The notes under the pieces: model-generated
What the model saw: the letters and a program-made list of their open reading frames with translations, nothing else
What the model was told of the DNA's origin: nothing
The model's database searches: none
Made by a program: the position numbers and the translations under genes
DNA from: Proteromonas lacertae
Lineage: Eukaryota > Sar > Bigyra > Opalinata > Proteromonadidae
Assembly: GCA_002245135.1 (NCBI GenBank)
Contig: NGBS01000623.1
Location: 1-52,841, forward strand
Reading direction: 5' to 3'
Length of the DNA: 52,841 nt
In this document: positions 23,932 through 34,249 of the stretch, in pieces
Position numbering within the stretch: the stretch's first letter is position 1
Layout of the letters: each line of letters starts with the position of its first letter

Positions 23932-24375
23932 ATGGCTGATGGTATTAAAACAAATATAATTCTTATAGATGAACAAGTTCTTCCTAGACTAGGAGCTCAC
24001 GATGGTATAGATTTATGTTTTACTTGTAGATATGTTAGCTGATAATGGATCATCTCGTGCTAATATAAATGAAAGAGTTCATATCATTTTTGTTGTAATT
24101 ATATGATAAGTTCTTTAATTTCTTCAAATATTCGTGTTCAACAACGTAATGGTAAAAAATTTATCACAACAATACAAGGCTTAGCAACAGATTTAAATAT
24201 AAAGAAGCTATTGAAAGCATTTAAGCGAAATTTCAAATGTAACGGTGCAATAATAGAAGATCCAGAATTAGGAAATATTATACAACTACAAGGTGACCAA
24301 AGACAAAATGTGAGAGATTTTTTGATTGATGAAGAAATAAATGAAAAAGATGCTATTGTCATTCACGGATCATAA
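23932..24375 (+). CDS. SUI1: Translation initiation factor eIF1 (SUI1)
   Basis: The conserved SUI1 domain is continuous from 24103: IRVQQRNGKKFITTIQGLA, LLKAFKRNFKCNGA, IIQLQGDQRQNVRDFL and ending IVIHGS. This is close to yeast and human eIF1. The protein guards start-codon recognition in the 43S complex. The N-terminus is uncertain. An upstream ATG at 23932 opens a plausible acidic N-terminal exon (MAD...) with small introns near 23942-23968 and 24014-24038, but joining it to the SUI1 domain needs an awkward larger intron with 3' AG at 24110 (for example about 77 nt from 24034). Otherwise translation begins at the ATG at 24103 (MISSLISSNIRV), giving 90 residues, shorter than the usual 108-113. 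Confidence 0.85.
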
Positions 24376-24491
24376 ATTTTAATTTTTATTATGTGTATTT
24401 GTTAGTTTGTTGGTATTATAATTAGCATAATCATCTATAACAGAGGATGTATAAGATTTAAACAGAATATATTTCAAAATAGATTTGAAAA

Positions 24492-25490
24492 ATGATAAAA
24501 CATATTGAACACAATAGAGAGATAAACATAAATATATCAAATAACTCAGTTAACTCTTTATATAGCAAATATACAGAAAAGGAGAAGAGGAAACTTACAA
24601 AGACAGTTATGTTAGCTATTACATTTATTATATCATTTATAATTGCATTTTTCTTGTTACAAAATAATTTACAAACAAATGAAGTGATTGAAACCAAAGA
24701 AACCCATATTGAAGTATATCTTTTTATTTTCAACTATCATTGGAACAGTTATGTAAGTTATCCATATCTAAGAGATGTATACATCCCATATCTACAGAAA
24801 ACATTCAAAAATAAGTGTGAATTTGTGTTTTATGGTCCAAAAGAATCATCACAATACCCTATAAAAAGAAATGGCTTAGATGAAGGTGGCTATTATTCTT
24901 ATTATACCTTAGTTAAGGCATACAAAGACATAAATAAGCAATATGATGGATATTTCTTTCTCAATGATGATAGTTTTTTTGATCCAGTTTTATTTTATAA
25001 AAATGGTTTAAATTTAAATTATCCAATAGTGGAAGGGATGGGGATATTTCCAGCTAATTTTACAGAATGGTTGTGGCCTAATAGTCCAAATTACAGAGGA
25101 ATTACATTTCGACAAGCATATATAAATGTTAGAAATAATATTTGTAGTGAGAAAAACTCTATAGATAATCACAAATTTGAAAAATTGTGTGGTTTTAATG
25201 AAAATCAGAATTTTCATGGTTATGCAGATTTTTTCTACATCCCTAAGAGTTTAATTAAAGATTTTGTCTATTTGTATGATTTAGCTTATAAAGAAGGTAT
25301 GTTTTTAGAAATGGCAGTTAATTCATTCGCTTATAATTATGAATACCAAGAGTTGGGTTATAAGTGTTACTTTATACACGAATTAGGAAAATGTCCTCAT
25401 ATTCATCCAATTAAATATTCATATGAACAAAATAGACAAATTACAGCAAAATATATACAAAAGACTTTAGTTAGGTTGAACATTAGTTGA
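24492..25490 (+). CDS. Type II membrane glycosyltransferase-like protein
   Basis: A single exon of 332 residues. A cytoplasmic N-terminus of about 37 residues is followed by one membrane helix (about 38-57, MLAITFIISFIIAFFLL) and a lumenal domain, the layout of Golgi enzymes. The lumenal part has HIEVYLFIFNYHWNSY, a GGYYSYYTLVKAY segment, and YFFLNDDSFFDPVLF, an acidic Asp-Asp pair resembling the metal/sugar-nucleotide site of GT-A enzymes. Conserved-looking cysteines lie late (CSEKN, CGFNEN, CYFIHELGKCPH). It resembles the C-terminal half of STELLO/DUF288-type proteins, and the next gene encodes the N-terminal-type half. STELLO proteins act in the plant Golgi; the substrate here is unknown. 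The family link for this half is tentative. Confidence 0.7.
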   Translation: MIKHIEHNREININISNNSVNSLYSKYTEKEKRKLTKTVMLAITFIISFIIAFFLLQNNLQTNEVIETKETHIEVYLFIFNYHWNSYVSYPYLRDVYIPYLQKTFKNKCEFVFYGPKESSQYPIKRNGLDEGGYYSYYTLVKAYKDINKQYDGYFFLNDDSFFDPVLFYKNGLNLNYPIVEGMGIFPANFTEWLWPNSPNYRGITFRQAYINVRNNICSEKNSIDNHKFEKLCGFNENQNFHGYADFFYIPKSLIKDFVYLYDLAYKEGMFLEMAVNSFAYNYEYQELGYKCYFIHELGKCPHIHPIKYSYEQNRQITAKYIQKTLVRLNIS

Positions 25491-25671
25491 TGTAAGTGGA
25501 TTTTTTTGGAAAAATCAGTTATTTTACAAATAAGTTGTGTAAATAATTAGTTATTAATTTTAGTTATGTTGTTTAAGATTGTGTATTAGGAAGAAAAAGG
25601 TTTTAAAGAAATTGGTTAATGAAAATTTTCGTAAATTGAGAAATTAGTTTTTTTCTTTTTTGAAAATTAGA

Positions 25672-26932
25672 ATGTATTTTTACTTAATTTTAGGAGTTGT
25701 AAGTGTGTCATTATGCATTCTCTTTTATATGTTTTCTGGAGATGAATCAGCTACAGTTAGCAATCCTCAAGCTACAATAATGAACAAATTACTACCAGCT
25801 GGTGTATCAGGATCATTATTCAAGCCATTAAACAGAACAATTGACAAAAATGGATTGCTCAATAGCTTAATATTAAACAAAGGAAAACATGAAATAATTC
25901 ATGAATCAACTAAATGGATAGTCACAACATCTATAAGATGTCCCAGCGATATAGAAGCATTGCTCCATGACAGTTATGAGAAATGGAAATTAGTAGTTGT
26001 TGCAGATAAGAAAACATGTTCAAGCTGGTCAGAGGAATTAAGCCCTAAACTTAAAAAGTTTAAAACAGTATTTCTTTCTGTAGAAAAACAACAAAATTTA
26101 TGGTACAACATAATGAAATACACGCCTTACAATTCATTTGCTAGAAAAAATATAGGTTACTTATACGCTATAGAAAGAGGTGCAAAATGTATATTAGATA
26201 TTGATGATGATAATATTTTGTTAAATAATGCAATCGATTTAGACTGTGATCAACCACCAAATTCAATAACAATAAATTCAAAGAATTTACCAACTGTCAA
26301 TCCTTATACACTTTTATGAAGGAATGATATGGCCTAGAGGATATCCGTTAGATTATATAAAGAAACAAAATAACTATACAGAAATCACTGATAATAATAA
26401 TCAACCAGGTGTTATTCAATATTTACAACATTTAGATCCAGATGTAGATGCAATATTTAGATTAAGTCAATTACCATTCAAACAATGGATTAACCGTCAA
26501 ACTTGCATAACAATTGATAGTGAAAATTATTCACCATTTAATGCACAATCTACATTAGTTTATCAATCATCATTTCCACTATTAATCCTACCAGCAAGTG
26601 TTCATGGAAGAGTAGCTGATATTTGGAGATCATATATCACTGAGAAAATAATGTCAAAATGTCATTATTCAATGAAATTCTGCAATCCTGTAGTAAACCA
26701 TATGAGAAATGTTCATAATTATTTAGCTGATTTTCAAGCAGAAATACCATTGTATTTACAAAGTACTGTATTGGTTAATTATTTGCATGATTATGAATTG
26801 AAGTCTACAACTCCAACGGAATGTTTATTGGAATTGTATTATAATATGTATAGTCAAGGATATATTGAAGAAGGTGATTTGAAGCTAGTGAATGGATGGG
26901 TTACTGATTTACGTAATTTAGGTTTGGAATAG
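25672..26932 (+). CDS. STELLO/DUF288-like membrane glycosyltransferase-like protein, with a frame break
   Basis: Start ATG at 25672; membrane anchor at residues about 4-22 (LILGVVSVSLCILFYMF). The lumenal domain begins WIVTTSIRCPSDIEALL, then WKLVVVADKKTCSSW, YNSFARKNIGYLYAIERGAK and ILDIDDDN, the hallmark D-DDN block of DUF288. The frame ends at TGA 26317-26319, and the family continues at once in the next frame with EGMIWPRGYPLDYI, so the T4 run at 26312-26315 has one base too many to be in frame. With NPYTLYEGMIWPRG restored the domain is uninterrupted to TAG near 26930, about 418 residues. No GT-AG pair fits an intron there. Either it is a sequencing error or the gene is newly broken. It is probably a Golgi protein of glycan synthesis, possibly acting with its upstream neighbour (181 bp apart, same strand). 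Confidence 0.75.
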
Positions 26933-27057
26933 ATTTATGAATAATTTGTTATTTTAAATGAAAATTAAAATATATATATTAATAAATAATTTTAAAAACA
27001 GGTCATAATACTCTATTATCTTATTTACATTAATCATGATTCTTTTACATTTTAAAC

Positions 27058-28046
27058 TTAATGAAATATTTTATATTCATATAATCCCCACACTATTGCA
27101 CTTTGAAGGGATTTTCGACATATTCGAAGAATTGAACCTCGAAAGAATCCTCTTAAACCATCATTCTAAAAGATACAATAATAAGATTTATAATTATATA
27201 CTTCATAAATAAATTTTATTGCTTCCATTGATGTAATTGGACCATTTTGAATTGGAACTTGTAAATTCGTTTTTATTACATCAAATGGATTGGTTATTAA
27301 TGAAGAAATAACACCTCCACTCAAGCCACATACAAATCCATTCAAAAATTTATCTATTGATTATATAAATAATCTTTGTTTATATATAATAATATATATA
27401 CTATTAGATATTAAATGAAAAGAGGAAATTTGTCTTTTAGTCATATTATATATTGCTAAATACAAACCAGAAGATGGAGCATCTCGGATTATTGTTGGAA
27501 ATATACCTCGATAGAAACCTCTTATACTCTCATTCTTATATACTGTTTTAAATGAACTAAATAATTTCGTTCTTTCACGTAACCATTGATTTCGTGTTTG
27601 GATTACTGTTATTGGTAATAATATCATTGAAGTAATTGATCGACAACTAAACGCTAGTAAAAATGACTTTAATGGAGATAGATTTTTACAACTATTTCAA
27701 TTCATATATATATATATATATATATATACCTAGTTATATCTCTACCAGCTACTACACACATTAACGGAACATAGATTCCGAAACCTAAACTCACTCTTGT
27801 TACACTACTAAATGAACCATTCCATAAATGACTTGGATTACTTCTCAGTATATTCTTTAGATCATTCAATATATAATCAACTATTCATTTTTTAAATAAA
27901 ACTAAATACACTTCAAATGAGTTACAGTTTGACATCTCGTCTTTAGAACTTCTAATGGTTGAACAATTAAACCTGGTATTATATTATATAAATTAATAAT
28001 AAATACTTGCCACTGAAGCAGAACTAGCTGAATTTATTACTTTCAT
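27058..28046 (-). CDS. Mitochondrial carrier, SLC25A38/Hem25-like (glycine carrier)
   Basis: Six exons (five introns of 29-48 nt) give exactly 267 residues. Three carrier repeats show the signature Px[DE]xx[KR]x[RQ] positions: QPLEVLKTRCQT, LPITVIQTRNQW (second repeat, atypical Thr-Val-Ile), and NPFDVIKTNLQV. The second repeat closes with RGFYRGIFPTIIRDAPSSG followed by LYLAIYNMTK, and the third with LRGFFRGSILRICRKSLQSA. These match the SLC25A38 pattern (LLRDAPFSGIYLMFY, GLRGFFRG) better than other carriers. SLC25A38 imports glycine into mitochondria for the first step of haem synthesis. The gene implies an organism with a mitochondrion or related organelle. It is short for the family (usually about 300), with little before the first repeat. 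Confidence 0.85.
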
Positions 28047-28220
28047 TACTATATTCTATTTAAAAATATCTTCATACATGTAGGATTTTGAATTTGAAAT
28101 TCTTTATATTTACTACTCTTATAGTTCATTAGAAAAGTAGATTTTAAATAGATTCTGGTTCAAAAACTTTGAAAAGAATTTTCGTAAACCCATTTTGAAG
28201 AAAAAAAGAAAAAGAATGAA

Positions 28221-30175
28221 TTAATACATTTTGTTTAATTCTTCTAATAATTTGTTTATTTCTTCTTTCTCTTTATCATCATTTCTTTGACTATCTACAT
28301 ATTTTAATGATTTTTCTAAATATTCTTTACTCTTTTCTTTTTCTTTCTATTTATATCATATATCAATTATCAAATAATACAATTTGAAGATAATATTTTC
28401 CCATTACTTTATTATACCAATATTTTGTATTATCATTACATAATTCTTCTTTTATTTCATTCAAATATGAAATTGTCTTTTCTTTTTCTCCTATTTCCAA
28501 ATAACTTGCTGCTATATTTGACATTACTAGATATTTATCTTTTTCATCTTCTAAATAACCTAATGCAGTATTACAATATTCCAATGCTTTTTCATATTCT
28601 TTCTATTAACAGAAATATTATCATGATTATACTAAATTATAATAACAACAACCTAATCCATTATTATTCCATCCTTTTCTTTCATTTGATGATGAATATT
28701 CTAATGCTGTTTTAAAATATGGAATTGCTGACTCATATTCTTTCTATTTCTATTATATTCATCATTAATACTAAATAAAAACAACACCAACCAATCATTC
28801 TATTATTGCATTCTTTTTCTTCATCTTTTGATGAATATTCTAATGATGTTTTAAAATATGGAATTGCTGACTCATATTCTTTCTATTTCATTTTATTATC
28901 ATAATTATACTAAATTATAATAACAACAACCTAATCCATTATTATTCCATCCTTTTCTTTCATTTGATGATGAATATTCTAATGATGTTTTAAAGTATGG
29001 AATTGCTGACTCATATTCTTTCTATTTCATTTTATTATCATAATTATACTAAATTATAATAACAACAACCTAATCCATTATTATTGCATTCTTTTTCTTC
29101 ATCTTTTGATGAATATTCTAATGATGTTTTAAAGTATGGAATTGCTGACTCATATTCTTTCTATTTCATTTTATTATCATAATTATACTAAATTATAATA
29201 ACACCAACCAATCATTCTATTGTTGTATTCTTTTTCTTCATCTTTTGATGAATATTCTAATGATGTTTTAAAATATGGAATTGCTTTCTCATATTCTTTC
29301 TATTTCATTTTATTATCATAATTATACTAAATCATAATAACAACAACCTAATCCATTATTATTCCATCCTATTCTTTCATTTGATGATGAATATTCTAAT
29401 GATGTTTTAAAGTATGGAATTGCTTCTTCATAATGTTTCTAATATATATAATCACTATATTTATACTGATTCATTATAACAATTTCCTATCATTCTATTA
29501 TTCTCTTCTTTTTCTTCATTTGATGATGAATATTCCAAAGCAGTCTTAAAATACATAATTCCATCATTATAATGTTTCTATTCAGTATCATAAATATATA
29601 AATATATATACCATTTCATAGTAACAAAGTCCAATATTTCCATTATTTATTGATTTTTCTACATCTGATGAATTAAATAATAAAGCAGCCTTGTAATATT
29701 GAATTGCTTCTCTATATTCTTTCTAATTTATATTATATTCATCATTAATACTAATTCTTCATAACACCAACCGATCTTTCTATTACTACATTCTTTATTT
29801 TCATTTGATGTAGGGTATTCTAAAGCACTTTTATAATATGGAATTGCTGATTCAAATTCTCTCTAATTTATATTATATTCATCATTAATACTAATTCTTC
29901 ATAACACCAACCGATCTTTATATTATTACATTCTTTATTTTCATTTGATGTAGGGTATTCTAAAGCACTTTTATAATATGCAATTGCTAACTCATATTCT
30001 TTCTATTCATCATAAATTCTATTTTATATACATTATCATAATAATAATCTCCTATCATTTTATATACTTTATAAGTCTCTTCACTACTACTTTTGCTTTT
30101 CATCTCATTCAATATTTCGTTCAACTTGACCACATCTTTATTCTTCAATAGTTCCTTTATTTCATCTACATTCAT
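28221..30175 (-). CDS. Sel1/TPR-repeat protein built from 37-codon exons
   Basis: Thirteen exons and twelve phase-0 introns of 28-34 nt give 533 residues. Exon 1 (48 codons) reads MNVDEIKELLKNKDVVKLNE to KMIGDYYYDN. Exons 2-11 are each exactly 111 nt, exon 12 is 222 nt (two units without an intron), and exon 13 is a Glu/Lys-rich cap (EEINKLLEELNKMY). Each unit is a helix pair of the form EYESAIPYFKTSLEY plus NNNGLGCCYYNL, intermediate between TPR and Sel1 repeats. The stack should form a superhelical protein-binding scaffold. The N-terminal 48 residues match the segment just after the kinase fold in the pseudokinase gene at 45.0-46.6 kb, so the two are paralogues and this one lacks the kinase part. 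The start is the ATG at 30175, 41 nt after a GGCTTGA element. Confidence 0.88.
28381..30002 (-). repeat. Tandem exon-plus-intron array (about 139-nt units)
   Basis: Ten units of 111-nt exon plus 28-34-nt intron, and a terminal double exon. Introns at 28883-28910, 29022-29049, 29161-29188 and 29300-29327 are identical to each other. Those at 29723-29751 and 29863-29891 are identical to each other, and 28744-28771 looks like a hybrid of the two types. The introns have therefore been copied together with exons by recent unequal crossover or conversion. Confidence 0.9.
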
Positions 30176-30215
30176 ATCAGTTCTAATGTTTTTTTGAATT
30201 TTTTATGTAATTAAT

Positions 30216-30222
30216 TCAAGCC
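30216..30222 (-). promoter_or_regulatory. GGCTTGA upstream element, Sel1/TPR gene
   Basis: In the gene's orientation TTGGCTTGGCTTGAATTA lies about 41 nt before the ATG, with the core GGCTTG doubled. On the + strand a block of about 35 nt that follows (including TTTTTTTATGTAAAT) is shared with the upstream region of the pseudokinase-TPR gene, so the promoter was duplicated with the gene. Confidence 0.6.
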
Positions 30223-30577
30223 AAGCCAATATTTTTCTGTTTTTTTATGTAAATGCATGATTAATATGTAAATAACACTTATATAGAGTATATTGTCCTT
30301 TTTCATAAATATTCTGTAGATGTTAATAGTAATTGTGAGTAAATAGTGAGAGTGTAGTGAAGTAGAGTGTTAATAGAAAGAATAGAATATCTATGAAATA
30401 TTTATAAGTGACACCAAATAATCTATATATAATTATATTGATTGATAAGAGAAATAAACTACTTTTGTGTTTTAAAGAAGAATTTCTATCAATTTATCTG
30501 TATTTATTATGTTATATTATTATACTGGTAAAGAAAAACACAAATATTATCAAAATATTAGAAAATCAATCAGTTAT
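30223..30577. other. Divergent/convergent spacer, no gene seen
   Basis: About 350 bp between the start of the Sel1/TPR gene and the end of the PX gene. Part of it (30223-30260) is the conserved block shared with the pseudokinase promoter. The rest is AT-rich, and its open frame on the + strand is composed almost wholly of Ile, Leu and Lys codons. Confidence 0.4.
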
Positions 30578-32491
30578 TTATAAATCATATTCAGAAGGAT
30601 CTACTTTCACAGCTGCTTCACTTTCTTTTCGAATCTTTTCATTTTCACTCTTTTCTTTTTCTTCTTCTTCTTCAGACTCATCAGAAGGAATATAATCAAT
30701 AAAATCACAAGCATTTGCTAAACGAATTCGAGCTTCTCTCATCTCTTTACTTCCACTTCCTTCATTTACCATTTTTAAAAATTCTAACCAAGTCAACTCA
30801 TTTCGAATAGCTAAAGCAGTTTGAAGTCGACCAACTAAACCTATCATTTTCTTAAATCCATTATTACGAAATTTACTATTCATTACATTATTATATATAT
30901 AGTTGTTATACATGAATTTTTCTAACTCACAATGAATTATTGCTTTGTTTATTAAGATCCATTCAAATTTTGTTAAATGAGTTAATCGTTTTAACTAGTT
31001 ATATATATATATATATATTTATTATATACTCTTCTTACTTCAGCTATCATTTTGGCTAATTTTCGAGATTTTTCACCACTTTCTATTAATAACAATTATA
31101 TATATATATATATTCATACGCTTAAGCTTATATACTTCAAATTCTTTATCATCTTTACATTGCCACATTTCTTTATATCTTTCACTGTAAATCTTTCGAC
31201 GATCTAATAATTCTAATAATCCTTTTAAATGAATTAATTCATCTTCAAATTCATATTGAATCTCAGGAATTATTTCTTGAGGAGAAAAGAATTCTAATTG
31301 TTGCCAAGCATCACTCGTCTTACTAAATGTTTCTAAATACTTCGTATATTTTTTATGATCGTTGATTATTTCATTTTTGACTTTTAAACCAACTAAATCA
31401 ATCTCTTTGTTTATTGTATTATAACATTTCAATGAGGCATATAATTGTTTGCCCATTAAACCATAATTTGTTCCACTTACTACCATATTCTATTAATAAC
31501 AAATATATTCATATTATTATACTTTTAATATTTCAATCATTGTATTTACTAAAGCAATTGATTCACTTATTCGATCTCCAAATTCACGAATTTTTCTATC
31601 AATTTTATAGATTTATATATAAATATACATATCTACATTCTCAGGAATTGAGATATTCATTAATAATTTATGCCATCGTAATAAACCTTCATTTGGCCGT
31701 TTATCTTCAATCTCTTTCGGAACTTTCTATTCATTATTATTTTTTATATTTATTATTATATACTCTTAATAGATTTGTAAAACCAGAAAATATGGATTTT
31801 GATTTCATTACAGATCCTACACTCAGTTTTACGATCTTTCCATTCGAATGACGAAAATCACTCCATTCTTGAGCAGATAACTTTAAAAAGTCTAAAAATA
31901 AATTATCTCGTTGAATGTAAGGATTATCACTTAATTTGTTTATAAAATTTTCTAAACCTCTCATTCGAACTTCTACAAAATCAACACCAGTGTTTCCCAT
32001 AATCTTTTTGGGAGGTAAATCTTCAAATATCATTGCAGGATATCGCTGTATTAAACCTAATAATAAATATTCAAAATCACTATATCTTCTTCTAACTCCC
32101 CAACCTTCAGGTAATGTGGAGACTAAATAAGTCACATATGGTTGAAGATAGGTACCTTCCTTTATTGGCTCACTTATTGTTATACTCAATTTATGTTTTA
32201 AAGCTTCTTCTAACCAAATTTCGTGAGATTTCAAATATATTTCTCTTTCTTCTTCTGGTTTATCATCAAGTGGGGGTAAATCTATTTATTATAATAAACA
32301 AAAAAACATAAATATTAATCATACCACTATCATCAGAACCAACACTCCATTCAGAATCTATTATTCAGTTTAAAAAAATAATGCAAAAATAAATATAATA
32401 TACCATAAGACACAACACTTGAATTATCATCACTTTCTCTTTCTGATTCATAATCAGACTCACCGCTGAGTTCAGATGAAGATCTTGACAT
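30578..32491 (-). CDS. PX-domain sorting nexin with C-terminal BAR-like coiled coil
   Basis: About eight exons give roughly 550 residues. Start ATG at 32491; the acidic Ser-rich N-terminus (MSRSSSELSGESDYESE) is split by two introns. The PX domain (about residues 60-170) has RRRYSDFEYLL, the basic phosphoinositide-binding motif, then DLPPKK and VEVRMRGLENFINKL. The Arg of RRRY and the Lys pair after the PP are the residues expected to contact PI3P. After it come exons with long amphipathic helices (KEIEDKRPNEGLLRWHKLL, FEDELIHLKGLLELLDRRK, KQSGEKSRKLAKMI), the size and register of a BAR domain, and a Glu-rich tail ending DPSEYDL. It is a likely endosomal coat or recycling factor of the SNX1/2/4 type; the exact subfamily cannot be read here. 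Several introns contain (TA)n tracts. Confidence 0.82.
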
Positions 32492-33015
32492 TTTACTTAT
32501 CAATTAAGCACTTTGACAATTATCAGATATATTAATAATGATGATTGATCAATGGGTGTTCCAAAAAAACAATCTTTTCTATTATTCTTTTTCTATTTTT
32601 CAAGTCCTACATGATGAATATTCTTTTTCTGTGAAATGAAATGGGTACTTAACCGTTTATTGAATAGATTAAGATAATTAAATCGAGAAATTATAAAGAT
32701 TTTTGATTTATAGAAAAGAATAAAAAAATGCATGAATATGGAGAGAGAGTTATTTAATTTAATACAATCATCCTTTTTTACTCAATTTAAACTAATCTGT
32801 GACATTATAAATCGTTATACATAATATTCCATTTCTGATAATAACTTTATGTTAAAATCATATCTACTCTCAACCTCAAATGTTCCAAATGTATATTATT
32901 CAATGTAAAATTCACATTTTTAATTTTAACCCCCAAAATTTCCGCTCACCCGAAACAGTCTTTTAATTTCTTTTTAATTGTGGTTACTCCAGAAGTTATT
33001 CTATCAAATTCTGAA

Positions 33016-34213
33016 ATGCGAAGTCCAACACAACAAGTGGCTGATAATGAAAGCGATGAATATGTTTTTTTTATCAACAATAGAGAGAAGAATGGTAAAA
33101 TGTATGTTCTTTTGTAATGTGCAATATAGATTTCCTGTAAATTTCTTTGTGACTTCAAAATATACAATAATATCCTTTATACCACAGAATTTACTGGAGC
33201 AATTTCGTAGAATAGCAAATATATTCTTTCTAATTATGGTAGCAATACAGCTTATACCAGGTAAATTTATAATGAAATAATTTTATTATAGGAGTTTCAC
33301 CATATGCAATAGAAGTTACAATTATGCCTATGGTGTTTATTCTGGGTGTGACGATGATAAAAGATGGATATGAAGATTGGTTAAGGCACAGAGAAGATAA
33401 TATAACAAATTCCACAACATATGAAGTGTTATTACCGAGTATTGTTTATATGTCTTACTGTATAGAAAAAGAAGAGCACGGTCAGCGTCGTAATACTGTA
33501 AGTGGACCAGTAGAGCAAGAATATCAAATAATAACTAGTGGGAAACTACATGTTGGTGATATTGTCAGAATACACGACGGTGAGTCTTTCCCTGCAGATT
33601 TGGTGTTATTAACAAGTAGTGAAGAAAATGGAATAGCTTACATAGATACAGCTAACTTAGATGGTGAAACTAACCATAAAAAAAGAATCGCGCCAAAAGA
33701 TTTAAATTCCAAATATCAACATGAAACGCAATTTAGTGATTTAGATGGGTTTATTATATGTGATGTACCTGATGATTTATTAAACCAGTTTCATGGAATA
33801 TTGGGAAGGGATGGATTTGATGATATATCATTAGATTTAGTCAATGTATAGAAATATATATATATATATATTATTATAGTTTCTTCCAAGAGGTGCAATT
33901 CTTCGAAATACAACAGAAGCGTATGGAGTTGTGGTATATACCGGAGAAAACACCAAATTATCACGTAATTCAAAAGAACCAGCCTTTAAATTCTCCAGAA
34001 TAGAAAAACTAATGAACAAATTCGTTCCATTCATATTTGGCTTGCAATTGGTATTGGCATTAGTAGATGGCGCTATAGCTCGAAGGTTTGATAACACTTG
34101 GAAAGAATTAGGTTGGAATGTGCAGAATTATTTTTATGATTTTTGTACATTCTTTATATTGTATTCTTACATGTTGCCAATGTCACTGTATATATATATT
34201 AATATTATTATTT

Positions 34214-34249
<36 letters not shown>

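Noticed and set aside
26933-27057. Possible RNA gene between DUF288 and carrier genes
   Set aside because: No cloverleaf or conserved box is visible in the 125 bp; it is ordinary convergent spacer.
28425-28715. + strand open frame of 96 codons over the Sel1/TPR gene
   Set aside because: It is antisense to confirmed repeats and made almost only of Leu, Ile, Tyr, Phe and Asn. It arises because the repeat exons lack certain codons.
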